Source of the DNA: Fennellomyces sp. T-0311
Taxonomy: Eukaryota > Mucoromycota > Mucoromycetes > Mucorales > Lichtheimiaceae
Direction: 5' to 3'
DNA: 64,000 nucleotides
NCBI GenBank assembly: GCA_025266875.1
Contig: JALLLT010000023.1
Coordinates: 558,001 to 622,000 of the forward strand
The translations under genes and the position numbers were made by a program. A model generated the notes under the pieces. That model did not search any database. It saw only the letters and a program-made list of their open reading frames with translations, and was not told the DNA's origin. Shown piece by piece: positions 1 to 10,769 of this stretch. How positions within the stretch are numbered: position 1 is the stretch's first letter; each line of letters starts with the position of its first letter.

Positions 1-1178
1 CGGAATATAAGCTTTTTATAGGATTGCTTCCATAGCGAGGCAAATGCCTCTCTTCTTTTTAGTGGCTAATTATATCACAATAACTGACGAACCGGCGTCG
101 ACGACCTACAATCCAGAGTACCCCAACCATGAGTAACCACGTGTAGTGTTGTGCCTCATTCCTAAAGCACTTTTCCTTTTTGGCTTTATTCCCATACGTT
201 TTTTTTCTTCGCTTTATTTTATAACATCCTCTTTACTGTACAGGTCTGTCTTTTCCCCAATAGGGACGTTTCAGACATGTCATTGGTACTCTTTACTGCA
301 TATATATACGCTTTCACCGCAAGGAAGCAATCACAAACGTATAGGGGCAGGTCAATAAGTTGTCCAAATCAAATTTATACCTTTTCAACTATATCACAAA
401 AAACAATCGTTATACAAATAAATAATGAGCCCGTTTGGTGTTATTCTATCCTTACTGCTTGATAGCTAGTTACTACCATATAATGAGACTAAATCCGGGT
501 AATAAAGCTGTTCACATATGTAACAGCAATTTCATAACTACTTATGTTCGTAATAGCAAAAAAAAAAAAGATCAAATTTCTTTCTAATGAGTGTATATAA
601 AATTAATTTTCTGTAGTATTCACTGCCATATTATTAGTACTCTAAACATCGCCTTTTGAGACCAATTACATATAGAAGCACCGTTACAATTGCGTATGCT
701 GATCTTCTCCTTTTCTTCAACAGTTTTCTTTGAATTCACTAGGTTCTCTTCCATAATAAAAGAAATTTCGACTTTACAGCTGGCCAATCACCTGTAATCT
801 AATCGAATGACTTCCCGTACGGTGGTGTAAAAACGGCTTTCGTTGTTAGTTATTGTACAGTTTATTGTCGTGGCGCTCCTGAATATGTGCACGTCGTAAA
901 ATCGAGGATCGGCATTCAACATATAAGCAGTGATACTTCAAAGCTATTCAGTAAAAGCGAAGGTGATAGCAACAATGATTGATGTACTTACCCTCCTCGG
1001 GAACGTCCACTTCTTGTGGATTTTATCCTTCATATATAACATCGCGCAAACTATCTATGAACCAACAGAGATCAGAGGACAGAATAATGCATCACATTTC
1101 TTAAGATCATTTGTCAGTTAAACCAATGCAACTTTAGATGAATGACTTTTACTATTGTTTTGTAATGGATAAATGGGG
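1..1178. other. AT-rich spacer, no gene recognised
   Basis: Only short, low-complexity open frames occur here and none shows family-like sequence or a coherent splice pattern. Poly-A and poly-T tracts are common (for example near 560). I see nothing functional that I can support. Confidence 0.5.
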
Positions 1179-1635
1179 ATGTCTTGCGACATTTTTCGTG
1201 AATATGATTTCTCAACCGGGTCGGACCCTTGCGAAAGAAGGCATGGCATAAAGCATAGTCATAAGGGCGATTGCATTAGTACCAAGGTCCCTCGCCAGAG
1301 CCATACGACATTGAGCGACTACGATGCTTCAGAGATCTGGAATGCTTAGGGTATTTGCGATCCCAAGTCATACCGCGGCTGCTCTGCTGAGCAGAACTGT
1401 GGCAACAACTGTGATGGACCCGAAGAGCGCTACCCCAACGAAGTCTGCAGTATTTACCGGGACAAATATGGAACGGGCATTTGCGTTGGCAAGAAGGAAT
1501 TCACTGAATGCAAAACTAGCCGACATTTGCGACGGTACCGACAACTGTTGTGAGGATGAAGTTTGTAACTATTACATGTCTGCCTCAAAACCTGGTATTT
1601 GCGAGCCCAAGTACTGCACTCAGCCAGTTGAATAG
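1179..1635 (+). pseudogene. Cys-rich repeat protein, probably broken
   Basis: Three Cys-rich modules follow one another. An open frame from the ATG at 1179 encodes a first module, runs into TAG at 1347-1349, and continues in the same frame with a module containing CGNNCDGPEE and GTGICVGKK. A third module (ADICDGTDNCCEDEVC, GICEPKYC) ends at 1635 but lies in another frame, so a one-base shift is needed near 1515. The in-frame stop could be removed by a 63-nt GT-AG intron (1287-1349, phase 0), but I found no intron that repairs the second shift. The spacing and the recurring GxGIC/DEVC pattern resemble small secreted Cys-rich fungal proteins, but no signal peptide was found and the family is unknown. 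Either a pseudogene or a sequence error. Confidence 0.4.
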
Positions 1636-2210
1636 ATAACACAATCGTCAATAAACTTGCTATGTACGACTTACGCTTTTACCTCATCATAATACGCCAA
1701 CTTGCGTAAGTCATTCGCAATATGATTGTTTAGTGTTGGTTATCGTCCAATATGTGAAGCAGGATATCGTAGTCGTTAGAGAAGCTTTGGCCGGTAATTG
1801 CGGCCGGCATGCGTTATTAATTTTCAATTGGTTGTGTGAAGATGACCGGTAAATAAGCCTGTCTGTGGTTCATGCGCTACTGATTCTGGAACGACCTGTT
1901 GGTACCACCAACATCCAGAAACCTGGGCTGCGAGATATCATGTCATGAACTGCATTCATTAAATTAGCAGCTATCTGCATATCACAAGCAGCATATATGC
2001 GTACTGTAATAGCTCGCAAGCGTGAATTCAAAGATTGTGCAAAGCAAGACAAGGGTTAACACAATGGTCTGACCGCGCATCGGTGCGATAATTCACTTGG
2101 AAGAAAGATGCAGTAATGTAATCTTTTAGTTGGTACAGAATGTGCGATGCAAAGTGTGTAGAAAAATAAACATAGGGAGGGAATATACAAGGGAAACGCA
2201 GCAAAAACGT
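1636..2210. other. spacer, nothing recognised
   Basis: No supported coding frame. It separates the Cys-rich remnant from the 3' end of MRD1 and should hold the MRD1 3' UTR. Confidence 0.5.
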
Positions 2211-4843
2211 CTAATCTTCTTCATCGACTTCCACCTTCCGCTTCTTGTTCAATCGTCCACCGATGCGCTCTTCCTTTGCAAAGCTTCGGCTGGTCTTTTC
2301 TCGAAGCGCGTCCACGCCCTCGTCATCCTTGGCCCATTCCAGGACAAGATGACGACCGTACAAATGGATATTGCCCATGCTATCATACACATTCTTGGCC
2401 TCTTGCTTGGTAGAGAAATTCAGGAAAGCAAAACCGCGATGGCCGCCGGTAGCCTTGCTGGGTAATCGAACAGACTCGAGTTTTCCATGTGTGCCGAAAA
2501 GCTCCTGCAAATCCTTCTTTGTTGCTTCGAATGGTATATTGCGTACCATGATCTTGGTTGTTTCGGGTTTCTTGTCGGATTTGGGTGCGTTACCAGCAGT
2601 ATTGGCATTCGAAAACTTGAGTTGCAGAACGTGGCCATCGAGCGTATAGCCCTGCATGGCCTTGAGAGCCTTTTCCGCCAACTCTTTGGACTTGAATTCG
2701 ATGAAACCAAAGCCCATGCTCAAGTTCTGGCCCGGATTCTTGGAATCAGGCTTGACGTTGATACGCGATGATCGATAGCCTTCGATACCAGAAAAGGCGT
2801 TGCGTAAACGATCCGGCGTTGTCTTGAAATTGAGATTCTTGACAAAGAGTGTGCCAATGTTGCCTTCATCAACGTCATCGAGACCAATCACATCCGCGCC
2901 GCTGATCACTTGTTTGGCTTCCTCCTTGGTCTTGTTGAGCATCTCAGGGTTGAACTTTTCCTTGAATAGACCGCTGGGGGCCTTTTCAAGATACAGCAAT
3001 GTGTCCTTGTAACGACGGTATGCCAGCTGTTTCAAGGCAGCACGTGCTTCGCTAGGCTCCAAAAACTCGACGACAGCCATCGTCTTTGCTGGCGGCACAA
3101 GTACCTGTAATGTATCATTAAGTCTCTCGCTCTCGTTGCTTCATGCAGCTACACATACTCTGCCAAGTTCACCAAACTTTCCAAACAGCTCGCGTAAGTC
3201 ATCCTCGGAAGTGCCATAGGGTGTGTTCTTGACTAACAGAATGGTTTCGCTGCGAGACTTGTCGCCGAATGCATCCAGAACGATTCCATGCTGCTCAAAG
3301 AACTTTTTGGTCTCGTTGACGATCTCGGTTTCAGCCAATGCAAGTCTAACAGCCATGTTGTCTGCATTGCGGTCGAGCAAAGTGGCCTTGTCGATGCCGA
3401 GACGGTTGGCAATGGATTCAGCAACAGCATCGCTCTATTAAACTCCATGTCAGTTTAAACTATCAACACATGATCTTTTTGCTCTAGCCATACGCTCATG
3501 TAAAGTGAGTTCCAGTTAAAGTCGCTGCCAGCGTTCTTCTTTCGATCCAACTCCTTTTGTTGCTTGAACTTGCTGAGCTTCATGCCATTGGGGCCAAGCA
3601 GCTCCTCCTCCTTCTGCTGAGGCTTTTCCTTGGCTGGCAGAATGTGGATCAAACGGCCCTGGAAGTTCTTCATATCCAAATCCTTATGTGCCTTCACCGC
3701 GTGTTCGGGAAGCGTGAATGTGACATAGGCAAAGCCTTTAGGTCGCTTGGTATCTTTGGAAATAGGCATGTGGATCTAGCCAATGGTCGTCATGTGTAAG
3801 CCTACCTATTCATAACACTCCAAATATCCCCGTCGCGTACCTCTGACAATGGACCATATGTCGAGAAAAGGTCTCTCAAATCGTCTTCGGTGGCGGTGTA
3901 GGCCAAGTTACGAACAAACAGACGGCCAGTGTCTTCGATCTGGTCGGCGACACCCATAGGCTTTCGTGTCGGCTCTCGCAGATTATCCTCGTCAACATCC
4001 ATTGGCTTTGCATCGTTGGATGTGTTGTTGCTTTCGCCCTGTTCGTCATCTTCATCCATTTTATCATCCTCGTCATCCTCGTTTGTGTCTGGTTGCTTCG
4101 GTGGCAAGTCATCGTACAGATCGTCATCCGAATCTGCTGCAATCTGCTTGACCGCATCCTCATTCTTTTGTCGCTCAAGAACAGTAGTATCGTCGTTTGC
4201 CCAAGTCTTGCCCTTGGATCGCGAGGTCATGACATCCAGATACTCCTGCAGCTTCGGATCATTCTCGGCGTCGTTAAATGTGTTGATATGGCTCTTCATC
4301 TTGTCTTGCTGCTCACGGAATGCATCTGTCTCCTCGACCTGGAACTCGTCCTTCTTGTCTGATCCATGCACCTTTTCAAATGCCGATGAACCTTGCGAGT
4401 ATTTACTCCACGGCCGGTTGAGATCCTCGGATCCATACTATTGACATTGTGTCAGCTACTCGTTGCTTCCGACTCCAATGCGTTTGCTTACTGGAATAGC
4501 CTTCTCGACTATGATGCGAGACATGTTGATAAATGAGTTGTTAAAGTACTCCAACGCTTCCTGAGCCGCTTTTTCCGTACGATAGCCGACAAAGCCGAAT
4601 CGTCGAGATCGACCCTGACTATGTTGGTGTCGAATCAGTAACTTGTTCCCGAGATCTATTTCAATCCACGTACGCAGTTTTCATGAGTTTGGCATCAGTC
4701 ACTTCGCCCTTAGCAGCAAAGTGCTTTCGGAAGTCGTCCTCAGACAAGTACTTTGGCAAATTCTTGATACACAGGCGTGACCTGTCAAAACTGAAGGGTT
4801 AGTCATGGATAGCAGGCGGATCAAGGGCGGCGCATGGTTACAT
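2211..4843 (-). CDS. mrd1: MRD1/RBM19-like multi-RRM protein, pre-rRNA processing
   Basis: Spliced model of 761 aa in seven exons: 4842-4843, 4674-4781, 4492-4618, 3841-4437, 3494-3775, 3159-3434, 2211-3104. Five RRMs are visible: RRM1 at about residues 2-80 (RLCIKNLPKYLSEDDF, RRFGFVGYRT), an acidic linker, RRM2 near 248 (GRLFVRNLAY), RRM3 near 430 (ETILLVKNTPYG), RRM4 near 548 (GTLFVKNLNF) and RRM5 near 646 (KIMVRNIPFEAT). The order and the basic tail (LNKKRKVE) match yeast Mrd1 and animal RBM19, which bind 35S pre-rRNA and support early U3-dependent cleavages in the nucleolus. The protein is shorter than yeast Mrd1. The start codon appears split: exon 1 gives AT, a 60-nt intron follows (4782-4841), and exon 2 supplies G, yielding MSRLCIKNLP. 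No other nearby ATG gives RRM1 in frame. It shares a 137-bp divergent promoter with mL43. Confidence 0.93.
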
Positions 4844-4980
4844 TCAAGCAAGAAAAAAAAGGTAAAGAGTAAAAAAATGTTGGATCCAAATTGGGTAAAA
4901 ATGGTCACTTTGCAAGCAGTCCCTCGCCTCTTTGCCAGACAACAATTCTTCCGCTCTCACAAAGGTCCAAACAGTTTGAC
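4844..4980. promoter_or_regulatory. divergent promoter region MRD1 / mL43
   Basis: Only 137 bp separate the two start codons, so both core promoters and 5' UTRs must overlap here. Both genes serve ribosome production (nucleolar and mitochondrial), which is consistent with shared control, but no specific motif is identified. Confidence 0.5.
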
Positions 4981-5518
4981 ATGTCGGCCGTTGCAAGCAA
5001 AGTGTTGCCAAAAACGAACAACGGCGCAGGCGCATTCGTTCTTCAGTGCAAAAGCCTCGTCTTCAACTACTGCGAACGATGGGGATCCAACAAGGGCATG
5101 ATGTAAGACGCCCTCTTTCTTGCCCGAGTGCGTGCTAACCCCATTAAAACAATAGCGAGTACATTAAGAAGGATCTGGCCAACTTTGCCCGCGAAAATCC
5201 ACAAATCGAAATTATCGTTCAAGCAAGACCTCACCACCACCCTATTATTCGCGGCAACTACTGTAAACACTCGACCAACACTTAAAAAAGAAAAAGACAG
5301 CACGACTGACGAGTTGTTTTTGTATACTAGTGAACGGTCGCGACAAGGTTATCTGCACACGCAACATGCCGCCTTCGGAAATTGCAAAGAAGGTTTCTCT
5401 GTTGCGCGACTCGAGCGGTGCCAAAATGAAGAACTTGGCCAAGAAGCCTGTTGTTTCCACCACCGAGAGTGTCCGAGGCGTTTGGTCACCGTTCCACACA
5501 AACCCTCATACCATCTAG
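4981..5518 (+). CDS. mrpl51: mitochondrial large ribosomal subunit protein mL43 (MRPL43/MRPL51)
   Basis: Three exons (4981-5102, 5156-5262, 5331-5518) give 138 aa. The sequence contains the L43 core: SKVLPKTNNGAGAFVLQCK, then RWGSNKGMIEYIKKDL and PHHHPIIRGNYLNGRDK, matching the mL43/L51/S25/CI-B8 thioredoxin-like fold shared with NDUFA2. It belongs to the mitoribosomal large subunit. Start chosen at 4981 because it begins the conserved block directly; an upstream in-frame ATG at 4891 would add 30 unlike residues. Introns are 53 and 68 nt, the first with a GCTAAC branch-like motif. It is convergent with TRAPPC4, 71 bp between stops. Confidence 0.9.
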
Positions 5519-5589
5519 ACTTCTTGTACACACATCCCAGCACCCACACACAACATCTTTAATGTATAAATCAACATATATTACACGCG

Positions 5590-6123
5590 TCAAGGGCCAT
5601 TGATTGTTTTGATGAATTTCAGGAGGGATTGGTCGAATTGGTCGGATCGGATAGGCATTTCCGGCGTGTGGAATGGGTTTTTCATCACAAAGTCGCTGTA
5701 GATGTCGTAGATCTTTTTCATGTACGGGTCCACGCTGTTTTGCTGCGTTGATGTGATAAGCAGAAACTTGGTTCCTGAAAATTGTAAACCAGCGTTATGC
5801 CCCCGTGGATTCTGTCAGAGTGTTGCTTACCAGTGAGCGTCTGGAAACAGTAAATCTTGAAATTGTCTGCTTCTAGCATTTCAATGCCGGACGAATTGTG
5901 TACTGGTGAAATCTTGGACGTAATGGCGTGTACGCTTTTTTTTATCGACCGTTGGAGGATGAGTGACCATGTACACGAACACGTCGTGGAATCCAATTTA
6001 CCCGTGAAATGTACCCGCCAAAACAAGGTATTCGTTGCTGGATAGCTTCTCGAGATTGTTGCTAAAGTCCTTCTGATATACTAGACCACCCGCTTTGTTG
6101 ATGATGTATAATGAGAAAATCAT
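5590..6123 (-). CDS. trs23: TRAPP complex subunit 4 (Trs23/synbindin)
   Basis: Three exons (6002-6123, 5831-5934, 5590-5774) give 136 aa. The N-terminus MIFSLYIINKAGGLVYQKDF and the C-terminal block MKKIYDIYSDFVMKNPF plus EMPIRSDQFD are typical of the sybindin-like longin fold of TRAPPC4/Trs23. The protein is a core subunit of TRAPP I/II/III, tethering complexes and GEFs for Rab1/Ypt1 in ER-Golgi traffic. It lacks the PDZ-like insertion that lengthens the human protein, as in short fungal forms. Introns 67 and 56 nt. Confidence 0.9.
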
Positions 6124-8487
6124 GGTGGTTCGAAAAGCTAAGGTTGGACCAACAGAACGGTGACTGGAAACTCAAAATTATCGTCGTCCCCAATTGCGTA
6201 TCATTGCTGTCATTAAGTGATATCACGTTATCGCTTCTAAAGCCATTGTAACTGCTCACCACTATCATCAAAGCAACTAGCTCAATGCCTTTTAATATGC
6301 GACCAGCTTAATGCAGCAGGAATTCTTGCTATTGAGTACGTTTCCATACCTTCTGTAGATACCTTCATGCTCTACCACTTAGTATGATCGACCAAATTAA
6401 GCTACTTCTTAGGCAAAGTGCAATCCTTTACTCCCAATGTCAAGTTTGAGTGAGCAAAATATCATGGTGGATGTGTTGCTGGATCGCGTACCTACCCCGT
6501 TCAAATTCAAATAGAGCAATACCTCAACCGCGTTTCCTTCATGCGCACTTACCTTGTGTTATCTGCTTAAAAGCCTGCATGGAAGCTATCAGGACTTTGA
6601 TCCAACCAAACTAAAACTGCGCATACAAGCTGTAACAATCAGCACTGAACCGATATGTATGCTTTTAGATAGACATGGGACGGCACACATCGAATTTTGC
6701 GATATCATCCGAAAATTAAGAAAATGCTCGGTACAATTCGCTCAAAACTTCTGACGCTCACTTTCAAAAGTTGGTATACCCAATTCAAAAATCGACGTAT
6801 TTTGTCCAAGTGGCCGTGCTGGTGTGTGAGAGCATGAAAATAATTGAATTTTTGGTTTCCCAATGTGAGGCACATGTGCAAAGGTTTTTAATACCGTTCA
6901 CGCTTCACTGTCTAGTAATATGTGACGATTATGATGGCAACACGCATGTAGTGAAACGAAAAGCTGTTTTGCTAGGTAGCACGAATGAGATGGAGAGCGA
7001 AAACAGCATGATGGTCTTACGTTATATCTGAACTTTCAACCCGCAATTTCTTATTCCCAACAACGATCAATACTACAAGTATTATCTTACTCGGCAAATC
7101 CGAGATATCTGGCAGCACGCTGCTCGATCGTCAAATGATTGCATAGAAAAGAACGCGTTGGGAAAGACATGTTAGAAAAAGAAAGGAAACGGTGTAAACG
7201 AAATGAGCCACTTTTCAAATTTGCACACAGCCTTATTTGCTTTCAAACAAGCGGATGGTTTTTTTTTTACCTAGGACCAGCGGTTACGTACATCATGTTA
7301 CCCAGTGAACATATGATCTGCGCTTGGAAATGCTCTATGCTACACTATTATGTTGTAAGTATCGTCATTATGTTATCTATAATTATCATACTTTCAAGTA
7401 TGATGTGTAAACCTTTATACGTTTCTAATGGAACACTGATCTCAACCATTTATAATACATAGTAGATAAAGCATCTTTTCACAATTTGTGTAGATCACAA
7501 GTGATTCCTGAAAAAAGGCTATTCAATTTTTTTTCTCGACAACTTGGTCCCAGGTCCATCTCGTGCCCTGGGAGCCTATATTCTGCCTCGGGTTAACGCC
7601 AGCAGGCGCTGCTGAGTAAATACACAGATGAAGTAGAACTGAAGTGACACACATACATGGTGTCATCTTTTTTCATAAACTTGAATAGCATTAATGAGTC
7701 GAACGTATTCCAGATGATCGCCCATTCGCTTGGTTCGCACATAAAACAAATCCACGTCTACTATGTAGTAAAAGCAATTTATTACATAACAGGGCATGCA
7801 CCCATTCAGCTCGTAAATACATATGGTGTCGCAAGTAAAAAAGATGCAAGATTTGATCTCCCCACACGACTTAATCAAGTTGTACAGAATTGCGGGACAA
7901 TCGATTTTCTGATACTGCCAAAGAAGCCGGTTGCCGAGGATACGATGAACGGGTCCAAGACGCATTATTTCTTATAATGAATAGACTAAGCTATTTTTGT
8001 TATTACCATAGGGCTGAACAAGAACATTTCCCGTCCGAGAATATTAACCTTGGTTTTCAAGGCTAACTATTAATATGCTATAGCTATTTCCTTAAAAGCA
8101 GTAGTCAAGACAGCGGATCGGGATGAGGTCGATCATTTATAGATTAGCAAACGGGAAAATGCTGTATACTGAAAAATTCCACATGAAAGTTTTGTAGGGG
8201 TAGAACTTTGCACCGCGGGAAAATTGCTAGTTTTTCTCCATCTTTGGTCTAAAACATTCGATCAATTATTTTGTAACCTGTTAATCTGACTGTACTACTT
8301 GGTGATCATAATCACTGCGCTTTTTTCTTGATCATGGTTGAGAAAACTGAAATATTACCTTCCCGATGTATGTGTATATCTGTACACGCGGAATAATGCA
8401 CGATAGGAAAACTATATAAGCAGTGTCAATTGGATGCGGCAAGATGCAAACCAAAAACCCTTCACTTTCTTTTTTTTTGTTTTGCCA
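6124..8487. other. AT-rich spacer with a few unassigned ORFs
   Basis: Open frames of 66-107 codons occur (for example 6771-7031 and 7657-7977), but they overlap antisense frames of similar size, show no recognisable family and no flanking splice logic. I treat them as chance ORFs or decayed sequence. The last few hundred bases should contain the glucoamylase promoter; a TATATAAG-like box lies near 8413, about 75 bp before its ATG. Confidence 0.45.
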
Positions 8488-10209
8488 ATGAAACTCTCAT
8501 CCATTGCCACTGTCCTTCTCTTATCGTTCGCGACACCTGGTCTCTCCGCTCCAGCTGCCTCTTCAAGCGATGAAGCTAGTGTTTCGGCTTCTGCCACTGC
8601 CTCGGCTTCGAGTTCCCCCGCTCCGTCTGCACCTGCTGATAGCGAAATTGGATCATGGATTGAGGAGCAGACTTCGTATAGTGAAACTGCGCTGGTAGCC
8701 AACATTAATCCCGAGGGTTCTGTCACTGGATTCATTGCAGCCTCTCCTTCGAAGTCCGAGCCGGTAAAGCAATACTTACTATGATAACTTTCTTCTTCAT
8801 CTCATTACTCGATTTCAGGATTACTTTTACGCCTGGACGCGTGACTCTGCTTTGGTGATTCGATCTGTGCTGCATATGTACAGCACCTCGCCGAGTGATG
8901 ACACTGCAGGTCTTCTGCAGGACTACGTGACTTTCCAACTCAATGCAATGGAACAGGATACTGTGTGTCAATGCCTTGGTGAACCAAAGTATGCTGTTGC
9001 TCAGAATTATCGTCAATAAAATACTAATAGGTCATTTATTTTAGGTTCAATGCCGATGGTTCCAGTTACACCGGTGCTTGGGGTCGTCCTCAAAACGATG
9101 GCCCTGCGGAGCGTGCATCTGCATTTGTATTGATTGCTAATGCATTGAGTGACAATTCCTCGTATGTTGAAGACACTTTGACGCCAGGTAAGCGATGCAC
9201 ATCCGTACTTGTATATCAGCAATATTAAGGCAAAATATAGCTATCAAGAAAGATCTTGATTATGTGGTCGAGGTCTGGGAACAAGCATGCTTTGATTTGT
9301 GGTAAGTATTTTTGCGAAAAGATGAATAGGAGAGCTAAGAGTTCCTGTCACCCAATTACAGGGAAGAAGTCAATGGTGTCCATTTCTACACTTTGATGGT
9401 GATGCGCAAGGCCCTCAAGGACGGTGCTGCCTTTTTGGGCAATTCATCTGACGCTTATACATCCACTGCAGATGAGATCGAGACCAAGCTTGAATCGTTC
9501 TTCTCGGCTGACAAAGGATACATTGAAGTCACTCAAGAACTTTCTGGTGGTGCCGATTACAAGACATCTGGTCTGGATACTTCTACTTTGATCGCTGCTA
9601 ATCTTGCCAGTTTGGGTGATGGCATCTTCACTCCCGGTTCCGACAAGGTAAAGTGTCACTCTCCATCCACAAACCATTACCACTAACTTTTTTTTTTAAC
9701 AATAGATCCTCGCCACTTCTTTGGCTATCAAGAAATCGTTCGCTGATATCTACGCCATCAACTCGGATGCTGGTGATGGTATTTCTTATGCTATTGGCCG
9801 TTACCCCGAAGACAAGTATGATGGTATCGGCAACTCGGAAGGCAATCCCTGGTTCTTGTGCACCTTGGCCTTTGCTGAAGTCTACTACCGTGCAATTGCT
9901 GAATGGAAATCGACTGGTTCTGTCCAAGTGACAGATGTCAGTGCTGAATTCTTCCAACAATTCGACAGTGGTGCTGCCGCGGGAACGGTATATGAAGCTG
10001 ATTCGGATGAATTCAATGCTGTTGTCGAAGCACTTTCCGCTGAAGCCGATTCTTACTTTGCCCGGGTACAGAAGCATGCCACGGATAACAGGATGAGCGA
10101 ACAGATCGACAAGGATAGCGGTGAGCAAGTTGGCGCCAAGGATCTGACTTGGTCGTATGCTGCCTTTATCACCGCTGCTGCTGCTTACGGCGGCAAGCCA
10201 TCTGCTTAA
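8488..10209 (+). CDS. secreted glucoamylase, GH15
   Basis: Six exons (8488-8763, 8819-8988, 9045-9187, 9241-9301, 9362-9647, 9706-10209) give 479 aa. Residues 1-20 form a signal peptide ([20 protein letters not shown]), followed by a Ser/Ala/Pro-rich linker to about 50 and the (alpha/alpha)6 catalytic domain. Active-site blocks are present: [24 protein letters not shown], the general acid in FDLWEEV (E218/E219), and the general base in RMSEQ (E444) before DLTWSYAAF. It should release glucose from non-reducing ends of starch and glycogen outside the cell. No starch-binding domain (N-terminal CBM21 as in Rhizopus, or C-terminal CBM20) is present; the Ser/Ala linker stands where CBM21 would be. 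Confidence 0.95.
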
Positions 10210-10769
10210 AAAAGATAAACTAGAGCAAACGATTATTACATACAACGACGCTCCTATGTTTATCCTTGTATTGATTGTTCACTTATCCTGGAAATAAAGG
10301 TTTTCCCCCCGAAAAAATTTGACAGCCACATAGTTGCCATGGCGACGGCAAAGCGTAACCTAGCAACCTGTGCTGCCTAGTTGTCAGTCTCGACCCAGTG
10401 AACGTGCTTTATTCACACAGTATCAAGGATGGTTTAAGCCTAGCTTTGGTATTATCATTTTCTTAATTTGTTGAACAAGAAATGTCCCCAAGGGAATCCA
10501 GCGAATGTCATTGAACCGAAAACTAAAAAGTGATCAAAATGACGAACGCATGGGACCAAACAATGGAGGTATAGGCGCTCTTGTCTCTGTATGACTCAAG
10601 CTTTGTCAACGGACGGCACAAAAGATGCTGTTTAGAAAGAAAAAATAAATTTTCTCCTTCCTGACAAAGGATCTAAGGCAGAGACTCTTTAAAAGAAAAA
10701 ACCAAAACACGAATCCGTGCTCCTTTTATACCATCTTCAGAAAAAAATTTTTTTTGAAACGGAGCTTCT
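10210..10769. other. spacer between convergent glucoamylase and IKS1-like genes
   Basis: 560 bp with poly-A/T tracts and no coding frame of interest; it should hold both 3' UTRs. Confidence 0.5.

Noticed and set aside
6554..7977. Several 60-107 codon ORFs
   Set aside because: AT-rich composition, overlapping antisense frames and no conserved motifs; chance ORFs.
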